Origin: Paenibacillus apiarius
GTDB taxonomy: Bacteria; Bacillota; Bacilli; Paenibacillales; Paenibacillaceae
Length of the DNA: 64,000 nucleotides
Assembly (NCBI RefSeq): GCF_017052585.1
Contig: NZ_JAFFHZ010000001.1
Location: 2,770,501 to 2,834,500 of the forward strand
Direction of reading: 5' to 3'
The number at the start of each line of letters is the position of its first letter. Position 1 is the first letter of the stretch. A program made the position numbers and the translations under genes. This document shows positions 17,839-26,291 of this stretch, piece by piece. The notes under the pieces are model-generated. The model was given only the letters and a program-made list of their open reading frames with translations, was not told where the DNA came from and did not search any database.

Positions 17839-19140
17839 ATGAAACGAATGGCAAAATGGTCTATGCTTATGCTGTTGGCAGTGTCGGTCATGCTGGCGGG
17901 CTGCGGATCCAAGGACGCAAGCTCTGGCGAAACAACAGGTTCGACCGGCGGAGATAATGGCAAGCAGGAAGTCAAAACAGTTAAAATATTTCAATTCAAA
18001 GTTGAGATTGCCGAGGCGCTCAATCGCTTGAAGGCGGAGTTTGAGAAAGAGCATCCCAATATTAAACTGGACATACAAACGGTCGGCGGCGGTGCCGATT
18101 ATGGAGCGGCGTTGAAAGCTAAGTTCGCGGCCAATGACGCGCCGGACATTTTCAATAACGGCGGTTACCAAGAGATGGAGACGTGGATGGAGCATTTGGA
18201 AGACATGTCGGGCGAGGCATGGGTCAAGGATGTCATTCCACTCGCGAAAGAGCCGATGACGAAAGACGGAAAGCTGTACGGCATGCCGATGAATCTGGAA
18301 GGCTATGGCTTCATCTACAACAAAGATTTATTCCAGAAAGCCGGAATTACGGAGCTGCCGAAGACGCTGCCGGAGCTGGAAGCAACAGCGAAGAAGCTGC
18401 AGGATGCGGGCATCACCCCGTTCGCGAACGGGTATCAGGAGTGGTGGATTTTAGGGATTCACACCTTGAACGCAGCGTTTGCGCAGCAGCCGGATCCGAA
18501 TGCGTTCATTCAGGGCTTGGGTGACGGAAGCGCGAAGTTCAAAGGCAATCCCGAATTTGAGAACTGGGTGAACATGCTTGACGTGACCGCTAAATACGGC
18601 AATAAAAATCCGCTTACGACAGACTACAATACGCAAGTAACCCTGTTCGCCAAAGGCGAAACGGCGATGATGCAGCAAGGCAACTGGACGCAAGTGCAGA
18701 TCGACGGCATCAATCCCGATTTGAATCTGGGCGTGCTGCCAATGCCGATAGACGAGGATGCCGCGAAGAACGACAAGCTGTTGGTCGGCGTTCCGAACAA
18801 CTGGGTCGTGAACAAAAATTCGCAGGTAAAAGAGGAAGCCAAGACGTTCCTCAACTGGATGGTCACTTCCGACATCGGCAAGGAATATATCGCGAAGCAG
18901 TTCAAATTCATTCCGGCGATGACGACAATTACGGCTACGGCTGACGATCTCGGCGATATCGCGGCTGATGTAATGAAGTACAGCCAAGAGAACAAGGTGC
19001 TGAGCTGGAACTGGTTCAAATATCCGGACGGGGCGACGCAGGAGTTCGGCAACGCTATCCAAGCCTACATTGCAGGCAAGTCTGACAAAGACAAGATGCT
19101 GGACGACTTCCAAAAAGCTTGGGATAATTTGAAAAAATAA
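17839..19140 (+). CDS. Extracellular solute-binding lipoprotein (family 1), sugar ABC transporter
   Basis: This is the substrate-binding lipoprotein of the importer encoded upstream, 433 residues. The signal peptide ends in LAGC (Cys22), followed by a Gly/Ser/Thr-rich linker. The family-1 fold shows in LKAEFEKEHPNIKLDI, GKLYGMPMNLEGYGFIYNKD and MMQQGNWTQVQI. ATG 17839 is preceded by GGGGAGG; the earlier in-frame ATG at 17812 has no ribosome site. Substrate is not predictable, but the YesMN partner and cre site point to a carbohydrate that is used when preferred sugars are absent. Confidence 0.93.
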   Translation: MKRMAKWSMLMLLAVSVMLAGCGSKDASSGETTGSTGGDNGKQEVKTVKIFQFKVEIAEALNRLKAEFEKEHPNIKLDIQTVGGGADYGAALKAKFAANDAPDIFNNGGYQEMETWMEHLEDMSGEAWVKDVIPLAKEPMTKDGKLYGMPMNLEGYGFIYNKDLFQKAGITELPKTLPELEATAKKLQDAGITPFANGYQEWWILGIHTLNAAFAQQPDPNAFIQGLGDGSAKFKGNPEFENWVNMLDVTAKYGNKNPLTTDYNTQVTLFAKGETAMMQQGNWTQVQIDGINPDLNLGVLPMPIDEDAAKNDKLLVGVPNNWVVNKNSQVKEEAKTFLNWMVTSDIGKEYIAKQFKFIPAMTTITATADDLGDIAADVMKYSQENKVLSWNWFKYPDGATQEFGNAIQAYIAGKSDKDKMLDDFQKAWDNLKK

Positions 19141-19224
19141 CTTTTTGTACAGTGGCCTCTGCGTTGCGCAGGGGCCGCTGTTCGATCATGAACGCTAATG
19201 AAAGACTGCCGCAATGAGGTTTAC

Positions 19225-19268
19225 GTGCTGTTGCATGGGATAAAATCCAGTGCAGCAGCACTTTTTTT
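19225..19268 (+). terminator. Rho-independent terminator after the binding-protein gene
   Basis: A stem formed by GTGCTGTTGCA and TGCAGCAGCAC is followed by seven T residues (19262-19268). A second GC-rich inverted repeat (19151-19182) lies closer to the stop but lacks a T-run. Confidence 0.75.
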
Positions 19269-19290
19269 GGCACCTCCTGCCGCTGCTTGA

Positions 19291-19317
19291 TTCCCTCTTT
19301 TGTTCACTCTCCCCATG
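19291..19317. repeat. Degenerate copy of the GGGAGAGTGA dispersed repeat (inverted)
   Basis: The complement reads ATGGGGAGAGTGAACAAAAG, close to ATGGGAGAGTGAGCGAAAG at the 1836-1890 hairpin. The rest of the gap from 19141 to 19611 holds the two hairpins above and the palindrome at 19526-19548; no gene was seen in it. Confidence 0.4.
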
Positions 19318-19525
19318 GTTCAGGTACGCAAGGAATGACATTCTTCAAGACATCCCCTTTCCTCCTGATACAAGGGTCTATTCATCATGAATAACATCTG
19401 GATCCGTTTTTGGGCACGCTGCTTTCTGAAGGAAGGGGAGAATGAAACAAGGGGCGGCTGAACCGAAATTTCTCCAGTCCTGCACAATTCAAATAGTTAA
19501 TAAGTAAGGTGAATCATTAACGGCA

Positions 19526-19548
19526 TGAAATAAATACCATTTATTTCA
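19526..19548. promoter_or_regulatory. Perfect palindrome upstream of the truncated sigma factor gene
   Basis: TGAAATAAAT and ATTTATTTCA form 10-bp perfect arms around ACC. The site is AT-rich, about 65 bases before the remnant start, and looks like a repressor operator. No known consensus was recognised. Confidence 0.4.
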
Positions 19549-19611
19549 ATATAACTTTCATCCGATCCGGTGTATCTAATCTACCAGAATACGATGACGA
19601 GGAAGGGAACC

Positions 19612-19779
19612 ATGCATGTGGATATGGAACTAGAGGTGAGACGGGCTCAGCGGGGCGATCATGAAGCATTTGTTCGTCTGATGCGGCAATGGGAACGGCA
19701 GTTATACAGAATCGCCCAGTCTATCGTCAAGCGGGAAGAGGATTGCGCAGACGCGATGCAGGAAACGGTGATTGAATAA
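19612..19779 (+). pseudogene. Truncated ECF sigma factor, N-terminal fragment only
   Basis: The 55 residues from ATG 19612 (behind GAGGAAGGG) match the start of sigma-70 region 2 in ECF factors: VRRAQRGDHEAFVRLMRQW, then LYRIAQSIVKREEDCADAMQET. A normal protein continues with about 110 more residues including the rest of region 2 and region 4. Here the frame stops after ETVIE, and no sigma sequence is found in the following 180 bases. The fragment cannot bind promoters and is read as the relic of a deletion, with an intact-looking start and upstream palindrome. Confidence 0.7.
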
Positions 19780-19958
19780 TCGTATTGCACGAAACCTTCC
19801 TAATCTTAGATTATGATCAATAATGATTGCAAGGGCAGGCGACCGATATGTCGGCTGTCTTTGTCTTGCATGGTTTTGGATTCAATATAAATTCTTGTAT
19901 CATAAATAAAATAGGAGAACAAATCCATACTGCCATCTACACAGCAAGGAGATATCAC

Positions 19959-20624
19959 ATGAACATATTGATTGCGGATGACGAGCCGCATATGCTGAAC
20001 ATCATACAAGCTTATTTTAACCGGGAAGGCTTTCGGACTTATATCGCCGCAGACGGCGAGGCCGCATTGAACGCGTTCTACAACGAAGCTATTGATTTGG
20101 CCGTTCTTGATTGGATGATGCCGAAGGTAAGCGGCATTGACGTATGCAAGGAGATGAAGCGGCGCAGCGGCGTGAAGGTGCTGCTGCTTACGGCCAAGGG
20201 CGAAGCGGAGGATGAGCTGAAGGCGCTGCACTCCGGGGCGGACGATTACGTGCGCAAGCCGTTCGATCCGCGCATCCTGATGCTGCGGGCCAAGAAGCTG
20301 CTTCAGGTCGAGGAGGGCGTCCGCTTAGGCAATCTGACCGTTGACATGCAAGGCTACAAAATATACAAGGATGGATCGGATATTCAGGCGACGAACAAGG
20401 AGTTTCAGCTTCTGAAGACGTTTATAGAACACAAAGGCCGTATTTTGACGCGGCAAACCTTGCTTGATCAAGTATGGGGCTTTGATTACTTCGGCGACGA
20501 TCGTACAGTAGATACCCACATACGCAGGCTGCGCGAGAAGATAGGAGAGCATTTCATCAAGACGCACCGCGGGGTGGGCTACAGCCTAGAGGTGCCCAAG
20601 GATCTGCTGGATGCCGATGAATAA
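19959..20624 (+). CDS. Two-component response regulator, OmpR/PhoB family
   Basis: This is a 221-residue regulator with a receiver domain (acidic DD at 7-8, phospho-acceptor Asp51 in VLDWMMPKVSG, conserved Lys in VRKPFDP) and a C-terminal winged helix (TNKEFQLLKTFIEHKGRIL, DDRTVDTHIRRLREKIG). ATG 19959 has AAGGAG at good spacing; the open frame runs upstream to 19827 but without a ribosome site. Its stop overlaps the start of the partner kinase. The downstream lipoprotein gene is a possible target. Confidence 0.94.
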   Translation: MNILIADDEPHMLNIIQAYFNREGFRTYIAADGEAALNAFYNEAIDLAVLDWMMPKVSGIDVCKEMKRRSGVKVLLLTAKGEAEDELKALHSGADDYVRKPFDPRILMLRAKKLLQVEEGVRLGNLTVDMQGYKIYKDGSDIQATNKEFQLLKTFIEHKGRILTRQTLLDQVWGFDYFGDDRTVDTHIRRLREKIGEHFIKTHRGVGYSLEVPKDLLDADE

Positions 20625-22002
20625 GCTGAGCCGGAAGCTGTTTGTCCGTTTTTCGCTCATTGTAGGCCTTGTGCTGATGCTGACTTATCTGGCCAATACA
20701 TTTCTGCTGCCCAAATATTATTTGCACCAGAAAAAGGCGAATTTAGCCGAACTGACGACGATGCTCGACAATCTGGAAGGGAATGAACTGCAGGCAGACA
20801 TCGAACGATTGGAGCAGTCTTATGGCGTCACGATCGTGCATATCCCGTTAATGCCGGATATCAATGATCTGAATGAAAATGTAAAGCTTGCGCTCGGCCG
20901 GAAAGGCATTACGCTCAGCAAGTTCTGGATTACGGAAGAAAATGTGGCGAAGCTGGAGCAGCAAGAGACGGTTCACAAAATATACAGCCAGACAAAGCTC
21001 AAATCGAGCTTTCTCGTCACGTTCATGAACAAGGAGAACGAGCTGTATGTGATCGGAGAATCGGTTGCCCATTCGGATGAGACGCTGCAGATCGTCAATC
21101 GGTTCGCTTTATTCATTTCTGCCGGGGCGCTGCTCGTGACCTTGCTGCTGTCTGCTTGGTCCGCAAGGCGGATTCTCCGGCCTCTTGCCGAGCTGAAGGA
21201 GACGGCCGAGGACATCGCGGAGCTATCGTTCCGCAAGGCCGATATTCAGACGGGCGACGAGATCGAGGCGTTAGCGGCAAGTGTCAATGCGATGAGCGAC
21301 AAGCTGGAGCAGGCGCATCGGGAGCAGCATACCCGCAACGAGAACTTGCGCGGCTTCATCTCCGACATCTCGCATGAGCTCAAAACGCCACTTGCGCTAA
21401 TCAAGGCATATGCGGCGGGCATGAAGGATGGGTTGGACGATGGAAGCTATGCCGATGTGATTGATCGCCAAGCAGATGATATGACACGGCTGGTAGAACG
21501 TTTGTTGCAATTGTCCAGACTACAAGCAGAGACTTATGAAATGGCTTCATTTGACTTTATGGAGCTGTTGGCAGAGACGGCAGGCAAATATCGCGCAGCC
21601 ATTGTGCAGCAAGGCTTGACGATCGACGTAGACAACGGCGGCATTCGACATGCCTGCGTGATGGCCGATCGCGGCAAAATGGAGATCGTGCTGAATAACC
21701 TGATAACGAATGCAATCAAATATGCCGCAGGCCCGGATATTCACATTGCGGTACGGTTGCGGGACGCACGCTTCACATTCAGCATCCAAAATAGCACCGG
21801 CGAGTGGAGCGAAGCCGAGCTGGAACGGATCTGGGAGCCATTCAGCGTGGCGGAACGATCGCGCAGCAAGCAGCTGAGCGGTACGGGACTCGGCCTGTCG
21901 CTCATCAGGACCATTATGCAGAAGCATGATGCCCCATACGGTGTCCGCGTTTCAGACGGCGTGATTGAATTCTATTTTTCTCTTCCTGTCACATTGGCGT
22001 AA
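20611..22002 (+). CDS. Two-component sensor histidine kinase
   Basis: This is a 463-residue membrane kinase. It has one transmembrane segment at 11-34, an extracytoplasmic region, a second membrane segment at about 165-183, HAMP (RRILRPLAELKETAEDIAEL), HisKA with His255 (FISDISHELKTPLALIKAY) and HATPase_c with LNNLITNAIKYA and GTGLGLSLI. The start overlaps the regulator stop; ATG 20611 and 20617 are both possible. It sits just before a large lipoprotein, which may be regulated by the pair. Confidence 0.93.
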   Translation: MPMNKLSRKLFVRFSLIVGLVLMLTYLANTFLLPKYYLHQKKANLAELTTMLDNLEGNELQADIERLEQSYGVTIVHIPLMPDINDLNENVKLALGRKGITLSKFWITEENVAKLEQQETVHKIYSQTKLKSSFLVTFMNKENELYVIGESVAHSDETLQIVNRFALFISAGALLVTLLLSAWSARRILRPLAELKETAEDIAELSFRKADIQTGDEIEALAASVNAMSDKLEQAHREQHTRNENLRGFISDISHELKTPLALIKAYAAGMKDGLDDGSYADVIDRQADDMTRLVERLLQLSRLQAETYEMASFDFMELLAETAGKYRAAIVQQGLTIDVDNGGIRHACVMADRGKMEIVLNNLITNAIKYAAGPDIHIAVRLRDARFTFSIQNSTGEWSEAELERIWEPFSVAERSRSKQLSGTGLGLSLIRTIMQKHDAPYGVRVSDGVIEFYFSLPVTLA

Positions 22003-22038
22003 CAAAGAACGGCTATGATGATGCATGCATTCAGTAAT

Positions 22039-22083
22039 ATAAGAGGCTGCTCAAAAAGTCCCCTTTTGAACACGCATTATAAG
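22039..22083. repeat. 45-bp dispersed repeat, copy A
   Basis: The element runs from ATAAGAGG to TATAAG with an inner inverted repeat (TGCTCAAAA / TTTTGAACA). A copy of the same length lies in inverse orientation at 33546-33590. Here it ends 19 bases before the lipoprotein start, just ahead of AGGAGG. Confidence 0.65.
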
Positions 22084-22101
22084 CACAGGAGGCATGCATG
22101 A

Positions 22102-24426
22102 ATGAAAAAATCATTACTATCCCTATTGGCGGCTGTCATGGCTTTAAGTATGTTCACTGGCTGCAGCGGCCAAGAATCCGTTAAGGCCAAGGCGTCTTCA
22201 CGTATTGCCAAGACGGTCAACGCGCCTTACACCGACTTCACGTACGAGGTGGATCCGGCGACGTTCGATATCGTGATTGACAGAGACGGTGTGAAGGAGC
22301 ATGCGTCCGTGCCCATGAAGCGGCACAACTTCACCGAATTGAAAAAAGAAGCCAATCGCGTGGAATGGAAGTATCCCGCCGAACAGGTAAAGGTAACGGT
22401 TGAGAAGAAGGAGCGCTATCTCGATATTCGCATTCAATCGACGGGAGCGGAACGATTCACATGGCCAACCGTACAGGCGGACAGCTATATGCTCCCGCTG
22501 TGGGAAGGCAAGCGGATTCCAAGCAGCGACTCCAATTGGAAGAGATTTTTGCGGGATGAGACGTTTACTTGGAGCGATTCGTTTTCAATGAATTTCATGG
22601 CTATGAATATGAAGCATTATGCGCTCCTCTATGTAGTCGAGAATCCGTTCAACAATGAGGTGTCATTCGACACAGAACCGAATATTGGCTTGGCGTTCAC
22701 CCATGAGTACCCGTCCATTAATCCGAAGAAGGAATATGGGTTCCGGCTTTATGTGACGAATAATGATCCGGTTGCTGTTGCGAAGCTGTACCGTCGATAC
22801 GTGCAAGAAAAGCAGGGCTTCAGGACGCTGGCCGAAAAGGCGCAGGACAATCCGGAAATTAAGAAGCTGTATGGGGCGCCGCATATTTATATGTGGAACA
22901 ATCAGCTGCTGGCAACTAGCAACATTCATTGGCCAGCGATGAAAAAGAAGCTGAATGACCCGATCTGGACGTGGATTGCGGAGCTCGCCGAACGTTACAC
23001 CGAGGATGGAACGCAGGAACTGAACAGTGTGCTGCGGGAGGCGAAGACAGAGCCGTTGAACGCTTATCACAAGCGTGTCATCGTGAAGGCGTTGAATCAG
23101 GTGATGAAGCTGGAGCAGCTGTACCGTCCCGACCGCTTTCCGTCGGCAGACGCCGCATTGCTTAAGACCATTGCCGGAGGCGCAGATAAGCTGAGTGAGC
23201 AGAAGTTGTATGCATTCAACAAAATCCTGCTGAAGAGCGTGTTGCGGGATGCGGTTGACGAGCCTTCGGAGTGGGGACAAGGCCAATCGACGGACTTGGT
23301 GGAGGACATGCGTCAGGCGGGAATCACGAAGGCGTGGATTGGCCTGCCGAACTGGGCAGACGGGCTGATGAATCCGTCTTTTGTCGAGAAGGCTGCCAAG
23401 GCGGGTTATTTAATCGGGCCGTATGATTCCTACCATTCGATTCAGAAACAGGAAAATAAAGATTGGAATACGGCTTATTTTCCGGACAACACGCTGTATG
23501 AACAAGCGACTATCACCAACAAGAATGGCAAAAAAATCGGCGGCTTTCTTAATCGGGGGCGGAAGCTGAATCCTGCCCTATCGCTTCCGAGCGTAAAGCA
23601 GCGGGTCGATAGTATTTTGCAGGACGGTATTATGTATAACTCGTGGTTCATTGATTGCGACGCGACAGGAGAAATCTATGATGATTATTCGCCGGGGCAT
23701 GTGACGACACAGGAGCAGGATATGAACGCGCGTCTGGAGCGGATGGATTATATCGCGAAGGAGAAGCATATGGTCATTGGCTCGGAAGGCGGCAATGACT
23801 TTGCGAGCCGGGTTATCGCTTTTGCCCATGGCTTGGAGACGCCGGTCATTAAATGGAGCGACAAGGATATGCGGGAAAATAAGCAGAGCCGTTATTATGT
23901 TGGCGCCTATTGGTCTGGACAAGGAGGCATCCCGGAACGGTATGTGAAGCAGGTTCCGATCAAGGAATTGTACCAGCATATTTACGTTGACCCTGTGTAT
24001 ACTTTGCCGCTGTTCAAGCTAGTTTACAACGATTCGGTGATCACGACCCATCACTGGGAGTGGGGCAGTCTGAAGATCAAGAATAAGGCAGCCGAACGTA
24101 TGCTATACGAGCTTCTATACAACGTGCCGCCGCTCTATCATCTCGATAAGGAAGAATGGGAGAGCCATAAAAAGGTGATTGCCGATTATTTGACCGTATG
24201 GTCGCCCTTCCATGCCAAGGCTGTAACGAAAGAGATGACAGCGTTCCAGGCGCTGTCACCAGACCGGCTGCTTCAGTCTGCAGAGTATGGTCCCGATCTG
24301 AAAGTGGTCGTTAATTTCTCAAACAAGGATGCAGCTTACGGTAATGATACCGTCAAGGCGCTGTCCGCCATCATATATGATGGCGATAAGCGCACCGTAT
24401 TCAGCGCCGCCGCTCCGGAAAAATAA
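22102..24426 (+). CDS. Large secreted lipoprotein, glycosidase-like
   Basis: This is a 774-residue exported lipoprotein with lipobox FTGC (Cys21). The first 230 residues look like a beta-rich domain, the middle is helical, and residues about 410-650 contain strand-loop motifs of a TIM-barrel glycosidase (ITKAWIGLPNWADG, GYLIGPYDSYHSI, MYNSWFIDCDATGEIYDDY, HMVIGSEGGNDFASR). The acidic residues in FIDCDATGE and GSEGG could be catalytic. It recalls the GH101-like or uncharacterised Paenibacillus glycoside hydrolase families, but substrate is unknown. It follows a two-component system by 99 bases and has an AGGAGG site. Confidence 0.65.
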   Translation: MKKSLLSLLAAVMALSMFTGCSGQESVKAKASSRIAKTVNAPYTDFTYEVDPATFDIVIDRDGVKEHASVPMKRHNFTELKKEANRVEWKYPAEQVKVTVEKKERYLDIRIQSTGAERFTWPTVQADSYMLPLWEGKRIPSSDSNWKRFLRDETFTWSDSFSMNFMAMNMKHYALLYVVENPFNNEVSFDTEPNIGLAFTHEYPSINPKKEYGFRLYVTNNDPVAVAKLYRRYVQEKQGFRTLAEKAQDNPEIKKLYGAPHIYMWNNQLLATSNIHWPAMKKKLNDPIWTWIAELAERYTEDGTQELNSVLREAKTEPLNAYHKRVIVKALNQVMKLEQLYRPDRFPSADAALLKTIAGGADKLSEQKLYAFNKILLKSVLRDAVDEPSEWGQGQSTDLVEDMRQAGITKAWIGLPNWADGLMNPSFVEKAAKAGYLIGPYDSYHSIQKQENKDWNTAYFPDNTLYEQATITNKNGKKIGGFLNRGRKLNPALSLPSVKQRVDSILQDGIMYNSWFIDCDATGEIYDDYSPGHVTTQEQDMNARLERMDYIAKEKHMVIGSEGGNDFASRVIAFAHGLETPVIKWSDKDMRENKQSRYYVGAYWSGQGGIPERYVKQVPIKELYQHIYVDPVYTLPLFKLVYNDSVITTHHWEWGSLKIKNKAAERMLYELLYNVPPLYHLDKEEWESHKKVIADYLTVWSPFHAKAVTKEMTAFQALSPDRLLQSAEYGPDLKVVVNFSNKDAAYGNDTVKALSAIIYDGDKRTVFSAAAPEK

Positions 24427-24614
24427 GGGCCATCAACATGAAAGATCCAATGAATCCCGGCCGCTTTGCTTATATTGTGTTGGACTTACCCATAGGAGGA
24501 GTGAAGTTTTTCGATTTTTCACATATACATCGAATAGAGCGCTTCATCGTGTGAACCATGAAACAAAATCGGGTCTGATTGGCTGACGGGAAGCGCCTTC
24601 GCGAAAAAAAAGAG

Positions 24615-24659
24615 TTGACGATATCCGTCTCCGTTTCTATAATACCTATTAAACAGGTA
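24615..24659 (+). promoter_or_regulatory. Sigma-A promoter and inverted repeat upstream of the DAACS symporter
   Basis: TTGACG (24615-24620) and TATAAT (24638-24643) are 17 bases apart, a near-consensus sigma-A promoter. At the transcription start lies TACCT-ATTAAAC-AGGTA (24643-24659), a possible operator or leader stem. The start codon is about 45 bases downstream. Confidence 0.75.
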
Positions 24660-24694
24660 GGGATTATAAGACAAACATGCGGAGGGGCATAACC

Positions 24695-26083
24695 ATGAAA
24701 GAACAATCTTGGGTTACCTTGCAGGACTGGAACGTCTATGCGAGTTGGGGATCTGCCTTGCTGCTCGTTATCGTACTCTGGTGGCTCGCTAAAAATAAGG
24801 TCGGTTTCGGACTTCGGGTGTTGCTGGCGATGGGATTCGGCTTAACGCTTGGAGCTATATTCGGGCCGGCTTCTGCGGACATAAGCATTTTAGGCTCGAT
24901 CTATGTCAGCCTCATCAAAATGGTCGTGATGCCGCTCGTCTTTGCGACTATTATTACGAGCATCACCTCGGTTAAAGATCCGAGCGTACTGAAGAAGCTT
25001 GGCACGAAGACCATTGCGCTCTTTCTGATTACGACCGCAATAGCCGCCGTCATCGGTCTCGGCACGGCGCTGGTCATCGATCCTGGCTCTGGCATCGCAC
25101 AAAGCTCGGAGGCGGCGCAAAACTTCGAGCAACGTGAAATTCCGACCTTCAAGCAAGTGCTGCTTGATCTGGTCCCGTCCAATCCGGTGAACGAGATGGC
25201 TCAGGGCAAAGTAGTTCCTGTCATCATTTTCGCCGCCTTTATCGCGGTTGCGATTACGCTGGAGGGGCTGCGCAATCCGGATAGGGTACAGCCGGTAAGA
25301 GCCTTCTTTCAATCTTTTTCCCATATTATGTTCCGGGTAACAAAGTTCGTTATTAAGCTTACGCCATACGGGGTACTCGGTTTAATGACGTCGATGGCTG
25401 CCAAATATGGTCTGTCGACGCTGAAAGAATTGGCTTGGTTCATCATCGCCGTATACATCGCGTGCTTCATTCATATGATCGTGACATTCGGCTCGCTGGT
25501 TACCTTCGGTGCCCGCGTCAATCCGATCCGCTTCTTCAAGAAGGCTTATCCGACGATGGCGGTCGCCTTCACGACCCGCAGCAGCTATGCGACGCTGCCC
25601 GTGAATTTGGAGGTCATTACGAAGCGGATGAAGGTATCGGAACGAATTGCCAGCTTCGTCGCCCCGCTCGGAGCCACGATTAACATGAATGGCTGCGGGG
25701 GGATTTATCCAGCGATAGTGGCGGTGTTCATCGCCCGCGTGTATGGCATCGACTTGAACATTGCCGATTACTTGCTCATTATCGGCGCTGCTACCATCGC
25801 CTCTGTCGGTGTAGCAGGCGTACCCGGTCCGGCTTCGATTTCGACGACTGTCGTCTTAGTGCAAGCGGGACTTCCGCTGGAAGGCTTTGCGCTCGTGCTT
25901 GGTGTAGACGCCATTGTGGATATGGCGCGTACGGCAGTGAATGCAACCGGGACAACGGTAGCTTCTCTATTGGTCGGCAAGAGCGAAGGAGAGTTCGACC
26001 GCGAAGCTTTCAACCGTGATGAGGACGATGATATCGAATATGGCCATGACACTTCGGCCGATAAAGGTGCCGTTACGGTATAA
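24695..26083 (+). CDS. DAACS family dicarboxylate/amino acid:cation symporter
   Basis: This is a secondary transporter that imports an anionic amino acid, dicarboxylate or cystine with Na+ or H+. Among its eight or so membrane segments are the family signatures: a serine-rich turn (TTRSSYATLPVNLE), the NMNGCGGIYPAIVAVF stretch corresponding to the NMdGt cation site, GVAGVPGPASISTTVVL, and the last-helix DMARTAVNATGTTVAS. The general shape and the NGCGGIYP variant recall the cystine transporter TcyP more than DctP or GltT, but this is not certain. ATG 24695 has GGAGGGG upstream. It ends in a strong terminator. Confidence 0.9.
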   Translation: MKEQSWVTLQDWNVYASWGSALLLVIVLWWLAKNKVGFGLRVLLAMGFGLTLGAIFGPASADISILGSIYVSLIKMVVMPLVFATIITSITSVKDPSVLKKLGTKTIALFLITTAIAAVIGLGTALVIDPGSGIAQSSEAAQNFEQREIPTFKQVLLDLVPSNPVNEMAQGKVVPVIIFAAFIAVAITLEGLRNPDRVQPVRAFFQSFSHIMFRVTKFVIKLTPYGVLGLMTSMAAKYGLSTLKELAWFIIAVYIACFIHMIVTFGSLVTFGARVNPIRFFKKAYPTMAVAFTTRSSYATLPVNLEVITKRMKVSERIASFVAPLGATINMNGCGGIYPAIVAVFIARVYGIDLNIADYLLIIGAATIASVGVAGVPGPASISTTVVLVQAGLPLEGFALVLGVDAIVDMARTAVNATGTTVASLLVGKSEGEFDREAFNRDEDDDIEYGHDTSADKGAVTV

Positions 26084-26095
26084 TGACCCAAATGG

Positions 26096-26146
26096 AAATA
26101 CACCTCCTCTGAATCGTTGGTGACGATTTAGAGGAGGTGTATTTTT
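26096..26146 (+). terminator. Rho-independent terminator of the symporter gene
   Basis: A long, nearly perfect stem (AAATACACCTCCTCTGAATCG and its complement, one mismatch) with a 7-nt loop is followed by TTTTT. Confidence 0.92.
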
Positions 26147-26240
26147 GCTTGAATCTATGACAAGATATGCAGCCGTTAATAGATAAGATTGCCGCTTTAT
26201 CCTTGTTGTCGCGCTATTCGTAATAGACTATGAATTACGA

Positions 26241-26261
26241 TATAATAGACTCTCAGTCTAT
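26241..26261 (+). promoter_or_regulatory. TATAAT box with an overlapping palindromic operator
   Basis: TATAAT (26241-26246) is followed directly by the perfect palindrome ATAGACT-CTC-AGTCTAT (26245-26261), at the expected transcription start of the peptidase gene. Another half site (ATAGACTA) lies at 26223-26230. The layout suggests repression by a dimeric regulator; no family was recognised. Confidence 0.5.
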
Positions 26262-26291
26262 CAATCCGAGACTGGGAGAGGGGATTACGAC

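Noticed and set aside
18451-19113. 220-codon minus-strand ORF opposite the solute-binding protein
   Set aside because: Antisense of a well-supported lipoprotein gene, rich in His, Val and Arg, with no family features.
24439-24555. Short ORF (about 38 codons) before the symporter promoter
   Set aside because: Only a weak AAGGG lies upstream and the product shows no recognisable feature; it may be chance.
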